Shown here in pieces: positions 6,966-14,658 of a stretch of 22,291 bases of DNA. The notes beneath the pieces were generated by a model that did no database searches, had not been told where the DNA came from, and saw nothing but the letters and a program-made list of their open reading frames with translations. Within the stretch, counting starts at the first letter, position 1. Each line of letters begins with the position of its first letter. The stretch lies in NCBI GenBank assembly GCA_035650495.1, contig DASRHK010000168.1, positions 1 to 22,291 of the forward strand. Direction: 5' to 3'. This DNA comes from DASRHK01 sp035650495 (GTDB lineage Bacteria > Pseudomonadota > Gammaproteobacteria > Nevskiales > Nevskiaceae). The position numbers were made by a program, and so were the translations under genes.

Positions 6966-9521
6966 ATGCGGATCACCGCCGACACCATCCTTCGCTTCGT
7001 CATCCCGCTGGTCTACGGCCGGCGCTGGCTGACCTTCAGCCTGCTGATGGCGACCACGGTGGTGCTGGCCTTCGAGGCCATGCACGTGAAGCCCGACGCC
7101 GGCTTCGAGAAGCAGATCCCGCTCGATCATCCGTACATGAAGGTCTTCAAGCGCTACGAGAAGGCCTTCGGCGGCGCCAACCTGATCTCGATCGCGGTGA
7201 TGAACCAGGACGGCGACCTCTACGACGAGCGCATGCTCGATCACCTGAAGAAGATCACCGACGAAGTCTTCTTTCTCCCGGGCGTCGATCGCTCGCGCGT
7301 CACGTCGCTGTTCACTCCGGGCGTGCGCTACATCGAGATCGTCGAAGGCGGCTTCGCCGGCGGCGACGTCGTGCCGCGCAACTACACGCCGAGCCCGGAG
7401 ATGTTCGAATTGGTGCGCCGCAACGTCGCCAAGGCGCGGTTGATCGGGCGCCTGGTCTCCAACGACCAGCGCGGCGCGATGGTGACCGCCGAGCTGCTCG
7501 AGCACGATCCGGCGACCGGCGAGAAGCTCGACTATCGCTGGCTCGCCTCCGAGCTCGAGAAGATCCGCGGGCACTACATGAGTCCCGCGCTCTACGAATA
7601 TCGATTGAAGCGCGACTTCCGCGGCTTCAAGGCCGGCGACGTCGTCGCGCACGCCCACGAGCGGATGCATCTGCGGCCGTTCGCGAAGATCGCCGCCGAT
7701 CGCACCAGCGCCGACCAGCCGCTCACCTACATTCCGCGCGGCCTGCTCGAAGTCACCGCGAAGCCGAATCCCGACTACGACCCGAAGGTCAACGTCCACA
7801 TCATCGGCTTCGCCAAGGTGATCGGCGACGTCACCGACGCGAGCCTCGCGGTGATCGGCTTCTTCTTCGTCGCGATCGGGCTCACCGTCGCCTTGCTGTG
7901 GATGTTCTGCGGATCGTTCCGCCTTTCGTTGTTACCGCTCTCCGCGGCACTCACCGCGGTGATCTGGGAAATGGGACTGCTCAAGCTCGCGGGCTTCGGG
8001 CTCGATCCCTTCGCGATCCTCGTGCCGTTCCTGATCCTGTCGATCGGCGTGTCGCACGGCGTGCAGTACATCAACGGCTGGGGCAACGAAGTCGCGTTCA
8101 ACGGGCGCAACTCGTTCGACGCGTCGGTGGAAACCTTCCGCCGGTTGTTCGTGCCGGGCACCGTCGCGATCCTCACCAACGTGATCGGCTTCGCGACGCT
8201 CGCGTTCATCAAGATCGACATCGTGCGCGAGATGGCGATCAACGCGGCGATGGGCATGGCGGCGGTGATCGTCACCAATAAAGTGCTGCTGCCGATCGTG
8301 CTGTCGTGGGTTTCGGTGCCGAACGCCGAGAAATTCCGGCGACGCCAGCGCCTGCGCCAGGAGATGAGCGATCGGCTGTGGCGCGTGCTCGCGACCTTCA
8401 CCGAGCCGCCGCGCGCGGTCGTCTCGCTTGCCATCGCGGCCATTCTGCTGTGCTGGGCGATTTGGATGTATCCCAAGCTCACCATCGGCGATCAGCAGGT
8501 CGGCGTGCCGGAGCTGCGGCAGGAAGGACGCTACAACCAGGACTCGGCCGCGATCGTGAAGAACTTCGCGATCGGCGTCGACGTGCTCAAGGTGATCGCC
8601 GAAGCAAAGCCCTACGCGTGCGTCGACTACAACGCGATGGAGGCGATCGACCGCTACACGTGGCACATGCAGAACACGCCGGGCGTGCAATCGGCGATGT
8701 CGCTGCCGCTGATCGCGCGCGCCGTGCGCGCCGGCTGGAACGAGGGCTCGCCGAAATGGGCGGTGCTGCCGCGCAACAAGGCGGCGTTCGCGGAGATGAT
8801 CAACCAGATCCCGACCACGCTCGGCCTCGCCAACCCCGAATGCTCGGCGATGCCGATCCTCGTCTTCACCACCGATCATCGCGCGAAGACGATCTCGAAG
8901 ATCATCGAAGCGACGAAAGCGTACAACGCGGACAATCGCGACAGCGGCGTGAGCTTCGCGCTCGCTTCGGGCAACGTCGGCGTCATGGCCGCGACCAACG
9001 AAGAGATCAAGGCGCGCGAGATCCTGGTGATCGTCTGGGTGCACCTCACGCTGCTGCTCTTCGTGTGGGTCTCGTTCCGCTCGTTCGCGGCCGTGGTGTG
9101 CATCATCACGCCGCTGGTGCTGTGCTCGCTGCTCACGTACGGCGGCATGGCGCTGATCGGCATCGGCATGAAGGCGGCGACGCTGCCGGTCGCGGCCTTC
9201 GGCGTGGGCATCGGCGTCGACGCCGGCATCTACATCTGGAGCGTGATCGCGAAGAATCTCGGCGAAGGCTTGCCGCTGCGCTCGGCCTACTACCAGGCGC
9301 TGCGCTCGACCGGCAAGGCCGCGCTGTTCACGTCGCTGTCGCTGATCATCGCCGTGTTCACGTGGCTGTTCTCCGAGCTGCAGTTCCAGGCCGACATGGG
9401 CCTGCTGCTGCTGTTCATGTTCACGGCGAATCTCTTCGGCGCCATACTGCTCCTGCCCGCGCTCGCCTGGCTGTGCTTCCGCTTCAGCCGGCCGGCCGGC
9501 GTCGCACTCAAGACCGCCTGA
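6966..9521 (+). CDS. RND superfamily transporter of the HAE3/MMPL type, DUF1329-associated
   Basis: This 851-residue inner-membrane protein has the RND layout: a first helix at about 20-38, a large periplasmic loop to about 280, a block of helices, a second loop and a final block. The segment KPDAGFEKQIPLDHPYMK after helix 1 is typical of the HAE3 branch, whose members move hydrophobic molecules such as lipids or sterols. In helix 4 the usual acidic pair is replaced by S363-H364 (GVSHGVQ). Helix 10 keeps an aspartate, D752 (GVDAGIYIWS). The DUF1329 gene follows with 14 bases between stop and start, so the two are one operon. Homologous pairs usually have a DUF1302 outer-membrane partner, which is absent here. 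The cargo cannot be read from sequence. Confidence 0.9.
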   Translation: MRITADTILRFVIPLVYGRRWLTFSLLMATTVVLAFEAMHVKPDAGFEKQIPLDHPYMKVFKRYEKAFGGANLISIAVMNQDGDLYDERMLDHLKKITDEVFFLPGVDRSRVTSLFTPGVRYIEIVEGGFAGGDVVPRNYTPSPEMFELVRRNVAKARLIGRLVSNDQRGAMVTAELLEHDPATGEKLDYRWLASELEKIRGHYMSPALYEYRLKRDFRGFKAGDVVAHAHERMHLRPFAKIAADRTSADQPLTYIPRGLLEVTAKPNPDYDPKVNVHIIGFAKVIGDVTDASLAVIGFFFVAIGLTVALLWMFCGSFRLSLLPLSAALTAVIWEMGLLKLAGFGLDPFAILVPFLILSIGVSHGVQYINGWGNEVAFNGRNSFDASVETFRRLFVPGTVAILTNVIGFATLAFIKIDIVREMAINAAMGMAAVIVTNKVLLPIVLSWVSVPNAEKFRRRQRLRQEMSDRLWRVLATFTEPPRAVVSLAIAAILLCWAIWMYPKLTIGDQQVGVPELRQEGRYNQDSAAIVKNFAIGVDVLKVIAEAKPYACVDYNAMEAIDRYTWHMQNTPGVQSAMSLPLIARAVRAGWNEGSPKWAVLPRNKAAFAEMINQIPTTLGLANPECSAMPILVFTTDHRAKTISKIIEATKAYNADNRDSGVSFALASGNVGVMAATNEEIKAREILVIVWVHLTLLLFVWVSFRSFAAVVCIITPLVLCSLLTYGGMALIGIGMKAATLPVAAFGVGIGVDAGIYIWSVIAKNLGEGLPLRSAYYQALRSTGKAALFTSLSLIIAVFTWLFSELQFQADMGLLLLFMFTANLFGAILLLPALAWLCFRFSRPAGVALKTA

Positions 9522-9535
9522 GGAGTCTTACGCGC

Positions 9536-10876
9536 ATGCGACTACGAAATGTCGTTGCGATTGCACTCGCCCTCGGCGCGGGATCGGCGCTCGCGAAGGT
9601 TTCTCCGCAGGAAGCCGCGAAGCTCGGCGCGGAGCTGACGCCGATCGGAGCGGAGAAATCCGGCAACAAGGCCGGGACGATCCCCGAATGGACCGGCGGA
9701 CTGGTCAAGAAAGAATCGCCGCGCGGCGACAATCCGTTCGGCGCCGACAAGCCGCTCTACACGATCACCGCGGCGAATCTCAAGGAGCACGAAGCCAATC
9801 TCACGGAAGGCTACAAGGCGATCTTCCGCACCTTCCCCGATTACAAGATGAACGTGTATCCGACGCGCCGCAGCGCGTCGTATCCGCAATGGTTCTACGA
9901 CGCGACGAAGAAGAACGCGACGGCCGTGGAGATCACCGACAACGGCTTCGGCTTCTCCGGTGCCGCGCAAGGCTATCCGTTCCCGATCCCGAAGAACGGC
10001 ACCGAGGTGATGTGGAATCACATCATGCGGTACAACACCAAGGGCTATCGCGGCTACATCAACGCGGCCGCGACGCAGGCCGACGGCTCGTTCGTCGTCG
10101 AGCGCGAGTACCTCGAGCTCACCTACGTCTACAACAATCCGAAGACGACGCTCGCGAATCTCAAGAACCAGAACCTCTACGCGTTCGTGAAGACGGTCGC
10201 GCCGCCGAACAAGGCGGGCGAAGCCAACTTGCTGCACGTGCCGATCGATCGCATCGCCGAGCTCACCGGCGTGTGGGTCTACAGCAACGCGTTGAACCGC
10301 GTGCGGCGCATCGGCGAAGTCGGCTACGACAATCCGCTGTTCGACGGGCTGATGACGCACGACCAGCTCGACATGTTCAACGGCCCGCTCGATCGCTACA
10401 CCATCAAGCTGCTCGGCAAGAAAGAGATGATCGTCCCGTACAACAGCTACATGCTGTACGACCCGAAGCTCAAGTATCGCCAGATCGCGACCAAGGGCCA
10501 CATCAACCAGGACCTCGCGCGCTACGAATTGCATCGCGTGTGGGTGATCGAGGCGGAAGTGCGACAGGGCTTCAATCACCGTTACAAGCGCCGCACGTTC
10601 TATCTCGACGAGGATTCCTGGATTTGCCTCCTCGAGGACATGTACGACGAGCGCAACCAGTTCTGGCGCACGGCCGAGTCGCACCTGATCAATTTCGCCA
10701 ACGTGCCCGTCGTGGTCAACGGCGTGCAGGTGCACTACGACCTGCAGTCGCGGCGCTACGTGATCGTCAACATGACGAACGAAGAGAAGAAGCTGATCGA
10801 ATACGACTGGGAAAAGGATCCCGGCTACTTCACGCCCCAGCAGCTTCAGAAGTTCGCGCAGGGCAGCCAGGGCTGA
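9536..10876 (+). CDS. DUF1329 periplasmic protein, probable partner of the HAE3 transporter
   Basis: The 446-residue product has a signal peptide cleaved after about residue 20 (GSALA). The mature protein shows features of DUF1329, a family related to LolB/LppX-like lipid carriers: an early LGAELTPIGAEKSGN segment, an IPEWTGG segment, repeated aromatic-rich strands, and a late LDEDSW motif. The ATG at 9536 has a good ribosome site, GAGGAG, overlapping the stop of the transporter gene. By analogy with characterised neighbours of this family it may receive or hand over a hydrophobic cargo moved by the transporter; that is inference. There is no lipobox cysteine, so it is probably soluble. Confidence 0.9.
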   Translation: MRLRNVVAIALALGAGSALAKVSPQEAAKLGAELTPIGAEKSGNKAGTIPEWTGGLVKKESPRGDNPFGADKPLYTITAANLKEHEANLTEGYKAIFRTFPDYKMNVYPTRRSASYPQWFYDATKKNATAVEITDNGFGFSGAAQGYPFPIPKNGTEVMWNHIMRYNTKGYRGYINAAATQADGSFVVEREYLELTYVYNNPKTTLANLKNQNLYAFVKTVAPPNKAGEANLLHVPIDRIAELTGVWVYSNALNRVRRIGEVGYDNPLFDGLMTHDQLDMFNGPLDRYTIKLLGKKEMIVPYNSYMLYDPKLKYRQIATKGHINQDLARYELHRVWVIEAEVRQGFNHRYKRRTFYLDEDSWICLLEDMYDERNQFWRTAESHLINFANVPVVVNGVQVHYDLQSRRYVIVNMTNEEKKLIEYDWEKDPGYFTPQQLQKFAQGSQG

Positions 10877-10894
10877 GTTCGGCGCTCGTTGTTT

Positions 10895-11003
10895 GGGCGA
10901 CTGAAACGAGTCCGGTGGGGGACGCCTGAAAATTCCTTCCCTGGAGCTCGTCCGCGGCCGTCCCTGGCCGCGCACGCCCCCGCCAAACTCGTTTCAGCCG
11001 CCC
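10895..11003. repeat. Long imperfect inverted repeat (first of two adjacent hairpins)
   Basis: Positions 10895-10921 pair with 10977-11003: 24 of 27 positions pair, one of them as G-T. A smaller perfect 7-bp hairpin sits inside the loop (CGCGGCC 10953-10959 with GGCCGCG 10966-10972). No open frame here looks coding. It begins 18 bases after the DUF1329 stop. It may be a dispersed palindromic element, a structured RNA or a transcript-end barrier; no T tract supports an intrinsic terminator. Confidence 0.75.
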
Positions 11004-11005
11004 GA

Positions 11006-11094
11006 GTTCGGCAGCGACTTGTGCCGGGGCCGTCTGTTTTGAGTTCGTCCGGGGGCGTTCGGCCTCAAAACCCCAGCAAGTCGCTGATCCGAAC
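11006..11094. repeat. Second adjacent hairpin
   Basis: GTTCGG (11006-11011) pairs with 11089-11094 and CAGCGACTTG (11012-11021) pairs with 11077-11086, all Watson-Crick, with a 2-base bulge at 11087-11088. Inside, GTTTTGAG (11036-11043) pairs perfectly with CTCAAAAC (11064-11071). It starts two bases after the first hairpin ends and finishes 12 bases before the TTCAG repeat of the next promoter. Confidence 0.75.
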
Positions 11095-11105
11095 GTTACA
11101 AAAGA

Positions 11106-11137
11106 TTCAGGGTCAATTCAGCTTGACTCCTTATTCT
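11106..11137 (+). promoter_or_regulatory. Promoter with an 11-bp direct repeat, probable PhoP-type regulator site
   Basis: TTCAG at 11106-11110 is repeated at 11117-11121, exactly 11 bp apart, the spacing used by OmpR/PhoB-class regulators that bind as head-to-tail dimers. A -10-like TATTCT lies at 11132-11137, 10 bases after the second half-site, so the repeat would replace the -35 element, as at activated PhoP or PmrA promoters. The sequence also resembles the PmrA-type TTAAG repeat. The operon downstream encodes a PhoP-like regulator, so autoregulation is inferred. Confidence 0.55.
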
Positions 11138-11179
11138 GTCGTCGCAACCCGGAAAGATCGGGTTCTCAGGAGACAACCC

Positions 11180-11746
11180 ATGAACAAGCTGCTGACGACC
11201 ACCGCCCTCGCAATGACCACGATGATGGCCTCGCCGGCCTTCGCCGACTGGTACGACGGCCGCTACTACGCGCACGATCACAACACGCGCGGCGATTACG
11301 CGCAGGTGTTGTCGGCGCGTCCGATCTATCGCCAGGTGCGCGTCTCGCAGCCCCGCCAGGAGTGCTGGGACGAGCGCGTCACCTATCGTGAGCCGCGCTA
11401 TGCCGGCCCCGGCCCGGGCACGCTGATCGGCGGCATCATCGGCGGCGTGATCGGCAACCAGTTCGGCGGCGGCAACGGCCGCGCGGTCGCAACCGCCGCG
11501 GGCGCCGTCATCGGCGCGAGCGTCGGCGCGCAGCAGGACGCGTATGCCTACGGGCGTCGCGGCGAGGTCGAGCAGGTCGGCTATCAGCAGCGCTGCCGCA
11601 CGGTCGAGAACGTGTCGTACCGCAACGACGTCGAGGGCTACGACGTGACCTATCGCTATCACGGCCACGTCTATCGCACGCAGCTGCCCTACGACCCGGG
11701 CGATCGCCTCGCCGTCGACGTCGACGTGCGGCCGGTGCGGGATTGA
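11180..11746 (+). CDS. Glycine-zipper (2TM) envelope protein
   Basis: The 188-residue product has a signal peptide ending near FA-D (residues 22-23). A glycine-zipper segment at about 78-117 (GGIIGGVIGNQFGGG, then a second Gly/Ala hydrophobic half) could insert in a membrane as a helical pair, as in the 17-kDa surface antigen family. Two cysteines, C62 and C139, flank it and may form a disulfide. The C-terminal part is rich in Tyr, Val and Asp and probably beta. A strong ribosome site, AGGAGA (11168-11173), lies 6 bases before the ATG. It heads a run of genes leading into phoP and phoQ. Envelope location is well supported; the precise role is not known. Confidence 0.88.
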   Translation: MNKLLTTTALAMTTMMASPAFADWYDGRYYAHDHNTRGDYAQVLSARPIYRQVRVSQPRQECWDERVTYREPRYAGPGPGTLIGGIIGGVIGNQFGGGNGRAVATAAGAVIGASVGAQQDAYAYGRRGEVEQVGYQQRCRTVENVSYRNDVEGYDVTYRYHGHVYRTQLPYDPGDRLAVDVDVRPVRD

Positions 11747-11764
11747 TCGCAGTAGACTAAGGCC

Positions 11765-12049
11765 ATGCGCCTCACCGCCCCGCTGCTCGCCATTGTTCTC
11801 AGCGCATTCAGCGCGGGCGCGGTGATGGCCGACGATCGCGACGACAATCGCCGCGCCGCGCGCGGCCATCACCAGGATCGCGGCGACCATCGCCCCAACG
11901 ACGCCGCCGCCAAGGCGGTGCAGCAGAACGGCGGCGGTCGCGCGCTGTCCTCGCAGCCGACCGACGACGGCCGCTATCGCGTGAAGGTGCTCAAGGACGG
12001 CGAAGTGCGCATCCACACCGTCGATCCCAACTCCGAACAGAACCGGTAA
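11765..12049 (+). CDS. Small exported PepSY-like protein
   Basis: This 94-residue protein has a signal peptide (about 1-22, ending AVMA), then a His/Asp/Arg-rich region (23-45). A short C-terminal part, GRYRVKVLKDGEVRIHTVD, resembles the strand pattern of PepSY-type domains. It lies 18 bases after the glycine-zipper gene and only 6 bases before the regulator gene, so it is almost certainly cotranscribed with phoP. The charged, His-rich segment could bind metal ions, which would suit a PhoQ-linked sensor pathway; this is speculation. The family call is weak because so little sequence is diagnostic. Confidence 0.8.
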   Translation: MRLTAPLLAIVLSAFSAGAVMADDRDDNRRAARGHHQDRGDHRPNDAAAKAVQQNGGGRALSSQPTDDGRYRVKVLKDGEVRIHTVDPNSEQNR

Positions 12050-12055
12050 CGCCCC

Positions 12056-12733
12056 ATGCGCGTGCTCGTCGTCGAGGACGATCCCAGCCTGCGCGAGCAG
12101 ATCGCCTCCTTCCTCGGCGAGGAAGGCTTCGTCGTGGAGAAGGCCGCCGACGGCGAGCAAGGCCTGTACATGGCGTCGGAGTATCCGCTCGATCTCGCGG
12201 TGCTCGACCTCGGCCTGCCCAAGGCGTCGGGGATCGAGATCATCAAGCGCACGCGCAAGGCCGGGAAGAGCTACCCGATCCTGATCCTCACCGCGCGCGA
12301 CGGCTGGCAATCCAAGGTCGAAGGCCTCGAAGCCGGCGCCGACGATTACCTGGTGAAGCCGTTTCACCGCGAGGAGCTGCTCGCGCGTGCTCGTGCGCTG
12401 CTGCGACGCTCCGGCGGCTGGGCCACGGCGACGCTCGAGTCGGGCCCGATCGTGCTCGACACCACGTCGAAGAGCGTGAAGGTCGACGGCAACGCGGTCG
12501 AGCTCACCAGCTATGAATACCGGGTCCTGGAATATCTGCTGACGCACGCCGGCAAGGTCATCTCCAAGACCGAGCTCACCGAGCATCTCTACAGCGACGA
12601 CGCCGAGCGCGACAGCAACGTCATCGAAGTCTTCATCCGCCGCCTGCGCGCCAAGCTCGATCCGGAAGCCACGCTGAACCCGATCGCCACGCTGCGCGGC
12701 GCGGGCTATCGCTGGGACCTGCCCAGAGCCTGA
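12056..12733 (+). CDS. phoP: PhoP-type response regulator (OmpR family)
   Basis: The 225-residue protein has a receiver domain (1-115) with acidic residues E7, D8 and D9, phospho-acceptor D51 (VLDLGLP), T79 and K101 (VKPF). A winged-helix DNA-binding domain follows (about 128-222) with the ELTSYEYRVLEYL and IEVFIRRLRAKL signatures. The segments LILTARDGWQSKVEGL and DDAERDSNVIEV closely resemble PhoP of enteric and Pseudomonas species. PhoP, phosphorylated by PhoQ, controls envelope and cation-stress genes. There is no clear ribosome site 5' of the ATG, which follows the previous stop by 6 bases, so translation is probably coupled. The sensor kinase gene follows after 20 bases. Confidence 0.9.
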   Translation: MRVLVVEDDPSLREQIASFLGEEGFVVEKAADGEQGLYMASEYPLDLAVLDLGLPKASGIEIIKRTRKAGKSYPILILTARDGWQSKVEGLEAGADDYLVKPFHREELLARARALLRRSGGWATATLESGPIVLDTTSKSVKVDGNAVELTSYEYRVLEYLLTHAGKVISKTELTEHLYSDDAERDSNVIEVFIRRLRAKLDPEATLNPIATLRGAGYRWDLPRA

Positions 12734-12753
12734 AGCTCTAAACTGCGCAGCAC

Positions 12754-14064
12754 ATGAAATCGCTGCGCGCCCGCCTCCTCCTCGCCGCGTCCGTCGTGCT
12801 GACGGGATTCGTCGCGCTGTGCGGGCTGTCGCTCGAGCAGGCGTTCGAGGACAGCGCGCTCAACGCGGAAGAGGACGAGCTGCACGGCATCGTCTACGCG
12901 CTGCTCGGATCCGCCGACCCGACGCCCGACGGTCAGCTCACGATCCGCAACGCGGAACTCCCCGATGCACGCCTCGTGCGACCGCAGTCGGGACTCGAAG
13001 CCGCGGTGCTCGACCAGAACGGCGACGTCGTGTGGAGCTCACCGTCTGCCGGCGACGATCTGCCCGACTTGAAGCCGGCAGAGGTGGGAGCGTGGCATTT
13101 CCACCACAGTCCCGATCGCTTCCTGCTCACCTACGGCGTGCGCTGGGTCGACCCGCCGCAGCGATACACCGTGATGGTGATCGAGGACTCAAAAACATTC
13201 CGCGATCAGGTGGGCGTCTATCGCCGAACGCTGTGGGCGTGGCTGGTCGGCATTTCGGTCGCGTTGCTGATCGCGCAATTCCTCGTGCTGCGATGGGGAC
13301 TGTCGCCGCTGCGGCGCCTGGTCGCGGAGCTGCGCGGCATCGAGTCCGGCGGCCAGGCCTCGGTGCAGTCGGCTTACCCCGACGAGCTCACGCCGCTCAC
13401 GGGCGCGCTCAACGCGATGATCGTCGCGGAGCGCAATCAGCAGACGCGCTATCGCAACGCGCTCGGCGATCTCGCGCATAGCCTGAAGACGCCGCTCGCG
13501 GTGATGCGAGGGCTCGAAGGGCGCCTGACCAATCCCGACAACCAGCGTGCGCTCGCCGATCAGGTCGCGCGCATGCAGCACATCGTCGATTACCAGCTGC
13601 GCCGCGCCGCGGCCGCCGGCAGCCGCACGCTGTCGGAGCCGGTCGCCGTCGCTCCGCTCGCGGAGAAAGTGGTGTCGGCGCTCTCCAAGGTCTACGCCGC
13701 GAGGAAGCTCGCGTTCGATTTGCGCGTGCCGGCGTCGCTCAAGGTGCGCGCGGACGAAGGCGATCTCTATGAGCTCGTGGGCAACCTGCTCGACAACGCG
13801 TGCAAGTGGGCGAAGTCGCGCATCGCGCTGTCCATCGAAGAAGCGCCGCGGCGCCTGACGCTGACCGTGGACGACGATGGTCCCGGCTTTCCCGAGGACG
13901 TCGAGTCGCTCGCGACCCGCGGCGTGCGCGCCGACAGCCAGGTGCCGGGCCAAGGCATCGGCTTGTCCACCATCGCCGAGCTCCTCAAGGCGTACAATGG
14001 AACCATGCAGCTCGCGCGATCGCCGCTCGGCGGCGCGCAGGTGCGCATCGATCTCCCAACCTGA
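12754..14064 (+). CDS. phoQ: PhoQ-type sensor histidine kinase
   Basis: This 436-residue inner-membrane kinase has a first helix at about 6-26, a periplasmic sensor of about 130 residues, a second helix at about 161-180, a HAMP-like linker to about 228, a HisKA domain with H242 (AHSLKTPLAVMRG, the PhoQ-type H box) and an ATPase domain. The N box carries N344 and N348 (GNLLDNACKWAK), G1 is DDDGPGF (373-379) and G2 is GQGIGLS (399-405), so it looks functional. The sensor has acidic stretches near 37-43 and 101-110 that could contact divalent cations, as in known PhoQ proteins; that is inference. It is paired with the upstream regulator and followed by the DUF3617 gene after 9 bases. Confidence 0.9.
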   Translation: MKSLRARLLLAASVVLTGFVALCGLSLEQAFEDSALNAEEDELHGIVYALLGSADPTPDGQLTIRNAELPDARLVRPQSGLEAAVLDQNGDVVWSSPSAGDDLPDLKPAEVGAWHFHHSPDRFLLTYGVRWVDPPQRYTVMVIEDSKTFRDQVGVYRRTLWAWLVGISVALLIAQFLVLRWGLSPLRRLVAELRGIESGGQASVQSAYPDELTPLTGALNAMIVAERNQQTRYRNALGDLAHSLKTPLAVMRGLEGRLTNPDNQRALADQVARMQHIVDYQLRRAAAAGSRTLSEPVAVAPLAEKVVSALSKVYAARKLAFDLRVPASLKVRADEGDLYELVGNLLDNACKWAKSRIALSIEEAPRRLTLTVDDDGPGFPEDVESLATRGVRADSQVPGQGIGLSTIAELLKAYNGTMQLARSPLGGAQVRIDLPT

Positions 14065-14073
14065 ACCGACACC

Positions 14074-14658
14074 GTGATCCGACGACTCATCCTGACTGCC
14101 CTGCTGTTCCCGTTCATCGCCGCGGCCGCCGACAAGCCGCCGCCCAAGCTCGACCATTTCCAACGAGCCGGCCTGTGGGAAACCAAGACCATCCTCGCGC
14201 GCGACGGCGAGAAGATGGATCCGATCGTCAAGCACAAGTGCATCGCGCCCAACGACGTCGATCGCGAAGAGCAGAGCCTGTTCCAGCCGTTCAAGAACGG
14301 CTGCGCGGGCCAGCGCAAGTTCGAGGGCAAGACGGTCAGCTGGACCTACTCGTGCGTCGGGCCGCCGCCGATGAAAGGCAGCGGCACGCTGACCTACGAC
14401 AAGGACGCCTACTCGGGTACGAGCGAGTCGTTCGCCGACCTGAAGGGCAACCAGCTGCGCATGACGCGCACGCAGGTCGACTTCACCGCGCACCGCATCG
14501 GCGATTGCACGAAGACGACGGCCAAGCCCGACGCCGGAACGGTGCCGGTGCCCAAGAAGCCGGCGCCGATCCCGAAGCCGGACGGCAAGATCTTCAAGAA
14601 GCCGGTGAACTCAAATCCGGACGTAACAGCTTCGAGCGGTAGTACTGCAATTCGCTGA
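14074..14658 (+). CDS. DUF3617 periplasmic protein
   Basis: The 194-residue product starts at a GTG, with a signal peptide of about 19 residues (FIAAAA). DUF3617 features are an early GLWE motif (33-36) and four cysteines, C56, C77, C94 and C145, likely forming two disulfides. Residues 150-194 are a Lys/Pro-rich low-complexity tail that is not part of the domain. The last 65 bases overlap the 3' end of orn on the opposite strand. It lies 9 bases after phoQ, so it is probably the last gene of the PhoPQ operon. The family has no established biochemical role. Confidence 0.85.
   Translation: MIRRLILTALLFPFIAAAADKPPPKLDHFQRAGLWETKTILARDGEKMDPIVKHKCIAPNDVDREEQSLFQPFKNGCAGQRKFEGKTVSWTYSCVGPPPMKGSGTLTYDKDAYSGTSESFADLKGNQLRMTRTQVDFTAHRIGDCTKTTAKPDAGTVPVPKKPAPIPKPDGKIFKKPVNSNPDVTASSGSTAIR

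Noticed and set aside
10895..11094. The twin hairpins as a pair of integron attC sites or an intrinsic terminator
   Set aside because: The ends do not match the attC core consensus (GTTRRRY/RYYYAAC), no integrase or cassette is present, and no T tract follows either stem.
10889..11179. A longer N-terminus for the glycine-zipper protein starting at 10889
   Set aside because: It would translate through both hairpins and the promoter; the ATG at 11180 has a good ribosome site and a signal peptide.
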